A stretch of DNA of 64,000 nucleotides. Origin: Azolla caroliniana. Taxonomy: Eukaryota; Polypodiophyta. Every line of letters starts with the position of its first letter. Positions within the stretch are counted from its first letter, which is position 1. The position numbers and the translations under genes are program-made. Positions 51,001 through 61,329 of this stretch are shown one piece after another. Below the pieces are notes generated by a model. The model was not told where the DNA came from. It was given only the letters and a program-made list of their open reading frames with translations, and ran no database searches. The stretch is taken from assembly GCA_043228905.1 (NCBI GenBank), contig JBHGNT010000017.1, forward strand, positions 3,162,001-3,226,000, in the 5' to 3' direction.

Positions 51001-54000
51001 CACCTTGCTATTAGCACCTTCAATTGGCACAAAATTTGTCGCTGTCTTATCACCAATATACCATTGATATTTTAGCATTAACTTTGACTCTTCTTCCCCA
51101 TCATTCTCCTTTTCCAATATAAAACGGCATGTACAACAATCCTCCTCGTATGGTGGATCTATAGAAGCCTTTTTCACAGTGTATCCTGGAGGAAGTATGT
51201 CCCTCCATTTTGCTACTAGAAATTGCAAGGTCGATTCTGTAGAGAAAAGATAATCACAAGTTTCATCACATAGACTAAACTAGAAGTCAATTTGAATATC
51301 CTTCCATACAAATGCCATCCATTTGCAGCTCAGCAAAATAAAACAAACAAATTCTGGGACATGCTAGCAAGCACTCTAGTGTAGAGAGATCCAAAGAAGG
51401 TCTCATGAAGCAAATAATTAATATTTACATTCAAGAAACAGAAAGAAACGAAAATGAAATGAAAAATATTGTCTTACATACCTAGGGCTTCTTCAACAGC
51501 ACAAAACTCCCAACCTTCTCTCAAGCACAAGGCTGTGTGCGCAGGATACGTCATTGCAAGTTTTAGCTCCTCCATTGATAAATCTGTCGTTCAAAGAGCA
51601 GGCATCCAAAATCTTAGTTAACTATTTGCTATAAAGCGATCCTTCTTTGTTTCCTTTGTTTAAGACATGTAAGAATGCCCCAACAAAAGTTAATTTCAGA
51701 ATATAAAAGCTGCACAACTGCCGTCCGCAGTAGCATATACTTCCTAATCAGATATATTCATCGATATTGGATCATAAAGTATGCCAACAGCATAATAAAA
51801 GATTCACCAAGCAAGGTGCAAGTTGAGAAACACAAAGGTCACTAGTGCTGAGCCTTGTTTCTTAAGCCACTAGAACGGGTATAGTCATAATTGATCTAGA
51901 AAGATGGCACAAACTTGCCGTGATTTTTTCCAGAAGTATGAGATGCTTTTACTCTTTTAGTTGGAATGAAAAATATATATATATGAAAAACAAAGTATTT
52001 ACCTCGATTGTTGAATCTTTTGAGTGTCGTTCCAACAATCAGAATAGAAGCTGCTTCAGCATGAGGCATATCCAAAATAGGATTATCTTCTAGTCGTAAG
52101 TGCTGCAATTGTAATCAAAAGTAAATAAGATTTTCCATAAAAAACGTGCATTAAACTCCATAAATCACTGAGCCCGTTTTCAATCCCTCATACTAAGATC
52201 CTATCAACCAAACAACTTTGCTCAGGTAGTGATTGAAGCTGCATGTTTCATTATGCCTTGAGAATGCACCATCTAGCTAGATTAGGTCACTAAGGATGCC
52301 TATTATATCAAGATCATGTTTTTCACATAAACAGGGTATGGAAATACGCACATGATTAAACAAACATAAGAGGGCTCAGAAGAAAACCTCGAGAACAGGT
52401 AGATGGGGAAATCCTTTGAAGGTTGAAATATTGTTATCACTGGCAGCCAAGACCTTTGCACAGACGAAAACGAATGCATAAGTGCCCAAACTGCAATCAG
52501 CAGACAGATAGCAACAACATTCCCAGTGAAACTGAAGGTTCTGCTATTCTTAATGATTGAGCACAAACAGACAGTAGTTAAAGCGTGCATGTCGCACCTG
52601 AAGCTTTGGTTGTGGTGGCATCGCCAAAGAATTCAAATTGTTCTGTGCCACAGAGAGAAACTGAAACATAGAATCTAGAATTTTAGATCACGGTTTACAA
52701 ATTAGATTCTCCCATTGAATGTCCAATGAATCTCACATTATATTCATAACAAATAGTTTTCTGATATAATGATGATGTCTAGAGTTGAATATAGAACAAA
52801 CCTCCAAGTTAGGTAATTGAGGTAATGCAGTTAATGATGCAATCTGATTCCCTGCAAGATATAATTGCTGGAGACAAACCATATTCAAGAGTTAGAATCT
52901 TAAAAGCATAAGATTTTCTGAACCCATACAAACACAAATCAACTTGGTTATGGCTGAATATCAAGAAACCTGAAGGGCCTTCAAATTTGATAAAGGTTCA
53001 AAGCTATCACCACTGAACTCATTGAAGCTAAGATCCAAAACCTGTTAATATCATGAAGAAGTTTATTTTTGGTACATATGAAAGCTTGAAACATAAAACA
53101 TAAGAGCTTCACATATTCACCTTGACACGTTTTAAAATTTCAAGCCCGGCCATTGATGACAGTTGATTGTTCCGCAAATATACGAACTAAAATAGAAAAG
53201 AAACAATCAAAATTAGATTCTCCAAAAACTGGCCTAAGCTCAAGCATGATGTATGCATTTGCAGGAATAGTTGAAATCATTGATCCAAGAATGTACCTCA
53301 AGTTTAGGTGTTAGACTTATGTGATTACTGTCCAATCTCCAGATATTCTGACCTCTGAGGTCGAGTCTCTGCTTAACAACATTAAATAAAACCAATTGTC
53401 AATCCATGTTATTGTATAGCCACAAAATGTCGACATGTTTCAGTCGTGGAATATACATCATCAATTTCATAAGAAGAAAAAAATAAAGTGATAAATTGGA
53501 ACACCAGGAAAAGAGAAATTGTTACACAAACATTTATTATTACTTCATGTTTCTACATAGATTGATTGCTCTTAAGCATCAGATATGCCACACTGTTATG
53601 TACAATGTTTGAGCACAAGTATGAAAAATAATGAGACTGAAGCTCAAGATGATGCCAAATAGAAATCAATGTTGTAACAACCAACCTTCTTTACTTTATT
53701 AAATCCAACTATCTGCTATTGAACCCATGGTCGTCACTCTTATAAAAGTGCCATTTCTTAAAATATGGAACATACGTCTGGTAGAAGCATCTGCCATCAG
53801 TCCTTTGATTATGATGCAATGAGTTGTTTGAGCGGAGTCTTCAGTCTCACTTAATCACAACATGAGCAGATGGGACACAATTCTGGTTTCACTTGGTGTC
53901 ACAAGTTTTAGATTGCCAATGTAGCTATGCCATGCTCAACTCAGGAGGATTATGATTGGGAGGAGAGTTAATCCAATTTGCTAATCACGACAATGTATAT

Positions 54001-55861
54001 ACAAGTTACTTCTACATGTGCTCCTTGGATCTTAATAGAAGGTGATACCATGCCACATCTTCTGCTTTATGCCTCTAGAAAAGGAAGACCTCAAATTCCA
54101 GACGATTATAGTAGGGTGGAAAAGTACACTCTTTTGTTACCCCTTGACCAAATCATCTCTAAGAATTTTGTTTGCTAATCACGATCATTTATAACACAAT
54201 TCAAATAGAGTTGTATTTGATCCTACCAGAAGGAGATCGCATACCACATCTTTTATACCAATGTGCCTCAATTTCCAGAGGATTATTGTTGGGCAGAAAA
54301 TTATTTTTTGCCAGATCATATTTGGGCATTATACTTGTTAATTGCAATGTTTGTATAAATTAGTAAGGTCTATGCATAAGAGAAGGTGATGGCATACCAC
54401 ATCTTCTGATTTGAAATCCGTTTGTTGAAGAGACCTGGGATCTGATTTCCTCCGGTGTGTAGTAGAAGAAGTTCTCTGAACCGCAGAAGACGCTATTGAA
54501 TGCCTCCTAGAATTAGCAGCTGAAATTGATTCTACACTCAAATTACTGATCTTTGAGACATCTTTCTTTGTGGAAGAAGATGGAGACCCAGCATGTCCAT
54601 CAAGAGGAAGCTTCTTCTGAACCTTTTCTTTTGTGGCTTGGTTCAAAAGGAACTGATCCGATGCTCTAAAAGAATGATCTGATTGTCTAAGTGACTGATC
54701 AAGTGCTCTAACAGATTGATCCGAGAGTCTTAAAGACTGATCTGATAGCCTAAAAGCCTGTTTAGTACCCGTTCCTACGGGAGAACCAAATCCAAGCTGA
54801 TTTCCACTCCCCTTACGGGAAGGGGAATCGGGCATTTTGTATGCAGAAAGCTTAGAGTTAGGGTTATAACTCTTCGGGAAAGGGTTTGGGTTTGGGTTAA
54901 GGTTAGGGTTAGGGTTAGGGTTAAGGTTTGGGGTTGGGTTTGGGTTTGGGTTTGGGTTACTGTTTCTGACACTGCGAGTGGATGAATTGCGACGAAACAG
55001 TTCCTCAGAAGGTTTTCTGCTGTTTGAAAGCACTGGAGACGCAGATCTGAGAATGGTGGGGAGCTTAGAGCTTCGAGAAGTACTGCTACTCCTAGAGACA
55101 TTGGATTCTGAAGGTTTTATTGAGCTTCGAGAAGTACTGTTGCTTCTTCCAGGTCTATTGCTTTCTGAGAGCTTCATAGAACTTCGGGAGTTACTGCTGC
55201 TTCGAGGTGCATTTTCTCCAGATGTCCTCAGATCGCCTCTTATATTCGTTGAAGGTGAAGAAAAACGTCTTTGAGTAGGGTTACTTTTTTGCTGCGTTTT
55301 CGGATCCTTGAGGTTGCTGCTGGGTATGGCAGTGGAAGCTCTTCCAGACAGAGATCTCACAGAAGATGAAGTAAATGAAGATGAAGAAGCTATCTTGGAA
55401 GAAGAAACTCTAACCTTTCCTGCCATCTGAGCTGCAGTTGTGGTGGAGGTACTCATTTGAATTACGTTCGGTCTTGGAACAGGCAACGTTTCTATTGCAG
55501 CTCCTTCGTTCTCTTCTTCTGTTTCTGGTGCTATGGCGGAGCCACTTCTCCTTAGAGCAGGCGATGTTTCTTCCATGGTTACTCCTTCCAGCTTACCTTC
55601 GTCTGTTTCTGCCTCTGTATCTGTTTCCCTTTCCGTTTCCGTTTCCGTTTCTCTTCCTCTTCTTTCTCCTTCTGTTTCCGTTTCTGTTTCTGTTTCTGGC
55701 TTGTGCAGAAAGCCATCTCCATTCCTGAAGAAGGATTGACCTCCTCTGGGAGAAGCAAGCGAAGAAAGGGGTGGGGAGAGGAGGCCTTCATCGGAGAGGA
55801 GGTCTCCGTCAGAGTAAAGGCTGAGGCGTTCAGTGGAATCGGCTAAGGAGAAGGTGTCCAT
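42046..55861 (-). CDS. AIR9: Microtubule-associated protein AIR9
   Basis: Plant AIR9 binds cortical microtubules, the preprophase band and the site where the new cell plate joins the wall. 37 coding exons, phases closing to about 1,912 aa (Arabidopsis AIR9 has about 1,700; the excess is N-terminal). Exons: 54398-55861, 53297-53368, 53121-53186, 52970-53041, 52802-52867, 52598-52660, 52388-52453, 52003-52102, 51482-51583, 51004-51236, 50766-50880, 50211-50331, 49956-50131, 49727-49862, 49328-49428, 49180-49227, 48921-49099, 48716-48833, 48474-48601, 48062-48230, 47861-47979, 47583-47751, 47338-47422, 47046-47119, 46853-46972, 46408-46585, 46199-46320, 45678-45885, 45523-45596, 44541-44679, 44267-44448, 43634-43789, 43422-43553, 43148-43206, 43048-43080, 42836-42961, 42046-42213. 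Exon 1 is a basic Ser-rich microtubule-binding region; exons 2-8 are one LRR each; exons 10-33 hold 11 A9 repeats (YTPVREDG-type ends); the last four give the conserved C-terminus (VLVLRGFAQRFN). Confidence 0.95.
51004..53368 (-). other. AIR9 LRR block and first A9 repeat exons
   Basis: Exons 2 to 7 are 63-72 bp, each in phase 0 and each encoding one leucine-rich repeat (RLDLRGQNIWRLDSN, FVYLRNNQLSSM, VLDLSFNEFSG, QLYLAGNQIASL, FLSVAQNNLNSL, VLAASDNNISTF). This one-repeat-per-exon structure stops at exon 8. Exon 9 is the linker, exon 10 begins the A9 array. Confidence 0.85.
53968..54410. repeat. Tandem duplication of the AIR9 exon-1/intron-1 boundary
   Basis: Diverged direct copies of about 190 bp start near 53968 and 54172, and a partial third copy includes the end of exon 1. 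Shared landmarks on the plus strand are TTTGCTAATCACGA, AGAAGG(T/A)GAT and CCACATCTT. As a result the donor sequence GATGTG|GTATGC of exon 1 (cut at 54398) is repeated almost intact at 54239-54250 inside intron 1, and in mutated form near 54050. Confidence 0.75.
54882..54959. repeat. Telomere-like GGGTTA/GGGTTTG repeat within AIR9 coding exon 1
   Basis: The plus strand reads GGTTAGGGTTAGGGTTAGGG flanked by GGGTTTG units. On the coding strand this gives an Asn-Pro dipeptide run (NPNPNPNP with Leu, Thr and Phe variants) of roughly 25 residues. The frame stays open through the whole array. Confidence 0.9.
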
Positions 55862-56109
55862 GGAAGGAAGGAAGGAAGAGGAAAGAAGAAATGACAGGAG
55901 GGAGAAGGTTCTGGAGAGGTGGAGGGGAGGGGGGGGGGGGGGGGGGGGGAGTTAGGAGAAGGAGAGAATCGCCATAGCCAGAGAAGAAGCTCAGGGAGTT
56001 GAGCTGTGCAGCTGGATCGGCAGTAGAAGTAGAATCAGTAGTAATAGTAGCAGTAGCAGTAGTATAAGTAGCAGAAGTAGAGTAATTAAAGAAAGATGGG
56101 AAAGGAAGG

Positions 56110-56140
<31 letters not shown>
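55862..56140 (-). promoter_or_regulatory. AIR9 leader/promoter region
   Basis: Contains a plus-strand G21 run (55929-55949), a GTA/AGT-rich stretch (56018-56080) and a CT run (56109-56136, GA on the coding strand). No TATA box stands out. Confidence 0.4.
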
Positions 56141-56159
56141 CTATGTGTCTCCTTCTCGC

Positions 56160-56960
56160 ATGGCCTTCTTCTAGGGCTTTTGCTGGCCTCGCATGGACTT
56201 TTAGGGCTTCTTCTGGCTTGGCATGGAGTTTCAGGGCTTCTCTTGGCCTCCCATGGACTATTAGGGTTTCCCCTAGCCTCGCATGGAATTTTAGGGCTTC
56301 TCCTGACCTGGCATGGACTTTCAGGGCTTGTCCTAGCGTGGCATGGACTTCAAGGCTTCTCCTAGCCTAGCATGGACTTTCAGGGCTTGTCCTGGCGTGG
56401 CATGGACTTCGGGGCTTCTCCTAGCCTAGCATGGACTTCAGGGCTTCTCTTGGCCTGGCATGGACTTTCAGGGCTTCTCCTGGCATGGAATTCAGAGCTT
56501 CTCCTGGCCTAGCATGGACTCTCAAGGTTCTCTTGGCCTTCCATGGACTTTCAAGGCTTCTCCCGACCCTTTTAGGGCTTCTCTTGGCATGGCATGCCCT
56601 AACCTTCTAGGGCTTCTCCTTTCTTACCTTGGCCTTGCCTTCTACGTGCTTCTATTAGCCTCGCATTGCCCTTTAGGGCTTGCTTCCCCTTGAGACATCA
56701 CCCAACCAGGGCTTAGGTCTTCTCCTGGCCTTCCATGGACTGTCAAGGTTCTCTTGGGCCCCAATGGACTTTTAGGGCTTCTCCTGGCCTTCCATGAACT
56801 TTTAGGGCTTCTCCTTTCCTACCTCGGCCTTGCCTTCCAGGTGTGTCTCTTGGCCTCGCCTTACCCTTTAGGGCTTGTCTACCCTTGAGACATCCCCTGG
56901 CCAAGGCTTAGGTTTCCTCCTCACCATGCTTGAGCCTTACCTTAGTAGCGCTTCTCTTGC
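56160..56960. repeat. 30-bp minisatellite upstream of AIR9
   Basis: Tandem units of about 30 bp with consensus close to GCATGGACTTTCAGGGCTTC then TCCTGGCCTG. The array is well ordered from about 56170 to 56570, more degenerate afterwards with partial copies to about 56960. Because 30 is a multiple of three, open frames with a ten-residue period (LLLASHGLLG-type) arise in two frames, which explains the open frames seen there without needing a gene. Confidence 0.88.
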
Positions 56961-57072
56961 TTGGCCTCGTACTGGCTCTAGGCTCTCCCTCTCCTGTCAA
57001 ACGTAGTGTATTGTATCATAAAGAAATTGTTGATGTCACTGCTATTGCACCCCCTACGAGACCCTTATGCAT
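56961..57072. other. Short spacer, nothing recognised
   Basis: About 110 bp between the minisatellite and the solo LTR, ending in TGCAT, the left copy of the likely target duplication. Confidence 0.4.
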
Positions 57073-57632
57073 TGTTGGATGACAGGTCCCTCCGGATGGG
57101 AAGTGGAGCTCGAATCGAGGAAAAAGGGAGAACCGATTCCCATGGAGTCGATGAGTATTTCAGTCAAGGCCGAAATTGAGAATCAATTGTAAAACCGATT
57201 CAGGAGACTATATCTGTAAATAGTCTACATGTGCCCATTGAGGCTATATTTGTAAATAGTCTACTATGTATATGAGTATATATATATACACTTAGGGCAA
57301 GTAGTTAAAAAAGTGTGATAATCATTATAGTTGAATAAGTTACAATGAGCAGTTGCCTCTGTGACTCTAAGAGTGAGAGTAGTAACTTTGTCGTCGTCTG
57401 TTAGACGAAGACGAGCTCGAGGTTGTTGCCTTTGAGTCGCCCTGTACTCCTCTCCGTACACCTAGTGATTTGGTTTTCTTGGGGTTTGTGGACCCCCCTG
57501 GGGTTTTTCCCTTTTGGGTTTTCCACATAAAACATTCGGTGTCTCTGTATTTTCTGTTTCCTACTATCTGTGCACTGTCATTTTTCGTTATTGCACCCAA
57601 GTAACCGGTTGTGCCCAGTTCCGATCCTAACA
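57073..57632. mobile_element. Solo LTR
   Basis: A 560-bp segment starts TGTTGG and ends CCTAACA (terminal TGTT/AACA inverted repeat). It is flanked by TGCAT (57068-57072) and TGCAC (57633-57637), a 4-of-5 match as expected for an old target duplication. It contains no open frame of interest. This is the structure of a solo LTR; family unknown. Confidence 0.55.
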
Positions 57633-57639
57633 TGCACAA

Positions 57640-58377
57640 TGTAATCCCTTTCGAGTGTGGTGTTTTGTAAGACGGTACGACATACTCCTAACTTGCATCA
57701 TGACACTGTGCATCCAGAGCTCAATTGTGAATTCTCTCAAATCATTTTTTTTGTCCGCCTACATAGTTATTATGGTGCTCCATGCAGAACCTCCACACAA
57801 TGACGTGTTTATTATACCACAATGCCTAATCCAAATTGTCTTGGTCAACCGACACAATGGGTCAAACGTCTCACTTACAAAGTCATTCTATCAATGGGAT
57901 TGTGGTTGGAGATTGGAGTCAGACAACTCTGCTCAATGATTACTTAAACACAATCAAACATAACACATACATTAGATTACCATACTTAATCACTACTATG
58001 ATCGATTGTCAACTATACATATTTCGAGTAAGAGAAATTTGGAATAGTAGTTCAAGACACATAATATAATCTAAGTAACAAAATTATATTAAACTTATAA
58101 CAATACAGACCAATGTTGTTACAATGCTCTTGACCCCTTTTTATAGGCGGCTTGGGAGGCTTTACCAAGATATTACAATTGCCATTCGGCAAGAACTTGT
58201 AGTTACAAGTAATTGTCCTATTTTTTCTACTTGGCGATAATAATAATTGTTCAACTATCTCCTTTCACACTTGTCTACTACGACTACAACTACGACTATA
58301 ATTTTGACTATCATCATACTAGTTTGTTGACCTATATACTTTGACTAGCTTGGTCGGTCGATCTGACTAGCTATCAC
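57640..58377 (+). mobile_element. Possible LTR followed by a primer-binding site
   Basis: Begins TGTAAT and ends ATCACA, an imperfect TGTRAT terminal inverted repeat. TGGCACGCCCGTGGGAC follows immediately (58378), which looks like a retrotransposon primer-binding site for plus-strand orientation. Against this, a TATA-like sequence with purine-rich follow-up (CTATAAAAAGGGG, near 58138-58150) points to the minus strand, the direction of the neighbouring gypsy pol. Orientation and boundaries are therefore uncertain. Confidence 0.35.
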
Positions 58378-58829
58378 ATGGCACGCCCGTGGGACAGTGC
58401 CTTGCACAATCAAAACCTCAAAAATTGGTGTCTAGTTTTCCTCGTCCTCGTTTGCATTCTCATCTTCGTCCTCATTCAAAATGTTCAACGGATTTGGCTC
58501 CTCCTCGTCCTAATCTCCCTGATGGTCGGCGTCGTTCGAGGCTTGCTAAATTTCCTTTTGTTGCTCGGGTTGTGAATCCAATTCTGACCAACTATTGTCG
58601 TTTGTGCCCATTTGTTGTAGTGTCTCCGGCTATACTACCTACTATGTCATGGGCTCGTTGTAGTGCTCGTCTTGTGGTTGTGCTTCCTCAACAACTTCTT
58701 AGTCTTACTCCTGCTCGGGTTGCACTTGTTCTGCATTCTCCTAGTCGTCATGCTCGGCTTCTTTCTGAGGTATGACAAGATTGTTGCTTTGTATTTTCTT
58801 CTCCATCCTCAATATCTGTTTGCTCACCC

Positions 58830-60601
58830 TCCTCTCAAAGGCACTCTTTTTCGTAGGACTCAAGTTCGAGAGCTAGCTGTAATTGATTGCCGTCGTATTC
58901 CTCCAACATTTTGGTAATTTCGGCCGTGTGCCTAGTTGTTAGCTCATGGAAATCATCTGACAATTCATCTTGAATTACAGTAACACTCCCCTCATCCATC
59001 TTGTAAAAGCCTTGGCCTTCCTTTTTCTTGTTCTCTTGATCTGCCCTTAGCAGTTGTAGTTCCATTGCTTGAGTCGACCAAGTCTTCCAACAATGTTTGA
59101 GGGATTCAATTATTTTCTTGTGCATTTTCTGCTTGTGTCTTTTTAATATTGCTCGAATATTTTGCTTGCTCCCCCATGTTGAGTCGAAATTGCAGAGCAC
59201 TGATTTCATCTCTTAGTTCATATTGTTGAGCAAGGGTTGATCCCTCTTGGTATTGTAATTGTCCCTCTACCACCACGAGTGAAGTGTGTACCTGTTCATA
59301 TTTGCCTGAGTGTTGTTGTAATTGTTGCGCTAACCGTTCTCAGTTGTCATTGAAACTCTGGCGCATCCATTCTATGTCTGCCTTGAATCATGCTGTATGG
59401 ACTGACAAATCTCTTATTGTACTTTAAGTTGTCTATTGAGATCCTCTATTAGTCGTTCTTGCCACTCGAAATGCAATTTTAATGTTTTGTAGTAGTTGTA
59501 GAGTTTGTCAAACTCCTCTTTGTGTGTCTGAAGAGTGTGACTGATTCGTTGTTGCATCTCTTCCACTGGTTGGTGTGCCCTTTGGAGTCGATCTCTCATT
59601 CTTTGTACTTTCGTGTTGGTGACTTCTATTCGTTTATTCGTGCGGTTGATTATATCTTCTTTTCCCTGCAACTCCTCCCATAGTCGTCTATCTGAGACTT
59701 GCACAATGGCCTGGTCGTATGTTTGGCGTTGTTGTTCCGTTTCTTATAGTTTCGACTTGGCTTGTTGCAGTCGTACTATTAACTATGCATTGGATTGAGT
59801 GGCTTCCGACCACTCCTTCTTCATTAGCTCTGACGCCTTTGTCATTCGTTTGCATACTTCGGCCATATCTTTTACTGTTTGAATAGTTTTGTGAAGTTCC
59901 TGATGCACTCCTACTGACGTTGTATGCAGAGGTGGTATATGGATAGCCATCCCTTTATTCCTGACATCTCCTACTAGCGCATGTTGTATCATTTCTCGTT
60001 CCTTGTGTTATTGTGCTAGTAGGTCGGAAGCGAATTGGAGTAATTTAGTTAACCAGTCGACCAACTCGTATGATGTGCCAAATTGTAATATGGCCACGAT
60101 TTCATGGGTTGTAGGTGGTATGTCTGGAATAGCTAAGACTTTGCTGGCGGTTATTTATGATGTTTTGCCTTTTTCAATGATGTCTATCAATGTCGTTGCA
60201 TACTTTGTTTCTTGCACCTATGTTGCATTAGTTGTCAGCACCTCGTCCTGTTGTGTTCACCACTCTTTGATTAATCTCCTCTTCTTCTTCTTTGTATGGT
60301 TTTGATCATCTGTTGATTCTTTTCTTTTAAATGATATTTGGTTGACGATATGTGTTGTTTGTCGACTTTGGGTTTGCTCTTGCTACTCTTTGTTGACTTG
60401 TTGTGAAGATGACTGACTCTTCTCTTTCGGAGGAGGTGGTTTTGTAGTTGTCTCTTCTTGTGGTTGGCTTTCTTCCTGCTGCCTCCTGGGAGGTTGTTTT
60501 TTGATGAAATTTTCCCTTTCATCCTGCAACCTCGACTTTTGCAGTTGGCTAGCTCTTGTTGTTTTATCTTCTTGCCACTCCACATGTGGTGGCTCTGTCA
60601 A
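58830..60601 (-). pseudogene. Decayed coiled-coil ORF next to gypsy pol
   Basis: On the minus strand a long reading frame of roughly 590 codons can be followed through many stops. It opens with MTEPPHVEWQ (60601) and a Gln/Pro/Lys-rich part. A weakly charged middle includes IPDIPPTTHEIVAILQFGTS and HALVGDVRNKGMAIHIPP, and a long coiled coil follows (KTIQTVKDMAEVCKRMTKA; RIEVTNTKVQRMRDRLQRAH). At least seven of the stops are TAG or TAA where CAG or CAA would suit the Gln-rich context. One frame change occurs at about 59400-59140. No gag or env signature was recognised. It lies downstream of the pol on the same strand, so it may be an additional ORF of the gypsy element. Confidence 0.5.
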
Positions 60602-60705
60602 AATTTGTCGTCATGCTAACTGCCTTGGCAATGACTATGATGACTGCCCATTTTCCTTCTTTTGGGTCTTTCATCCTTGAATGGCTAATGACATGGGCCA
60701 TAATA

Positions 60706-61071
60706 AGCTCAGAGTTGGTTGTGTGCTTTGGTTTGACGAAATTTTGCTTCTCTTTGTTTTTCTGTGTCAGGAAAATGGGAAAAAGAGGGTTTTCTCTTGA
60801 TTCGTTGTCTCAGGTGAGGGCGTTGATCTCTGTGCAAGAGATCAAAGCTCAGAGTTGGTTGTGTGCTTTGGTTTGACAAAATTTTGCTTCTCTTTGTTTT
60901 TCTGTGTCAGGAAAATGGGAAAAAGAGGGTTTTCTCTTGATTCGTTGTCTCAGGTGAGGGCGTTGATCTCTGTGCAAGAGACCAAAGCTCAGAGTTGGTT
61001 GTGTGCTTTGGTTTGACGAAATATTGCTTCTCTTTGTTTTTCTGTGTCAGGAAAATGGGAAAAAGAGGGTT
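60706..61071. repeat. 140-bp tandem repeat, 2.6 copies
   Basis: Units begin at 60706, 60846 and 60986 (AGCTCAGAGTTGGTTGTG) and the last is cut at about 61071. The copies differ at only a few positions (for example GACGAAAT, GACAAAAT, GACGAAAT in the same place), so the duplication is young compared with the decayed DNA around it. Lies between gypsy pol and the coiled-coil ORF. Confidence 0.95.
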
Positions 61072-61329
61072 TTGTATCTTTGTAATATTGGTCCATATCT
61101 CGAGACAAAACGATTTCACGAATAGAATCTTTTGTTTTAATGACCTTTTGAAGAGCCCTTTGTTATAAGTGATGTTAATGGGTGGTGTGCCCTTCTATAA
61201 ATATATATTTATGTGAAAGTGATAGTGCCAAGAATATTTATTTATTTATTTCCAATCATTGAAAACACTAGTCTATAGTACATGGTATTTACAACCCTAG
61301 CCCTTTTAGTTGATTAGGGTCGATCGACC

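Noticed and set aside
56096-56693. Open frames with Leu/Ala/His-rich ten-residue repeats
   Set aside because: They are the translation of a 30-bp minisatellite; repeated open frames occur in more than one frame, with no known domain and no splice structure.
58378-58775. Plus-strand frame of 128 codons as a gag gene
   Set aside because: Begins next to the primer-site-like sequence, but no gag motif is seen and it continues into sequence whose coding trace is on the other strand; left undecided rather than called.
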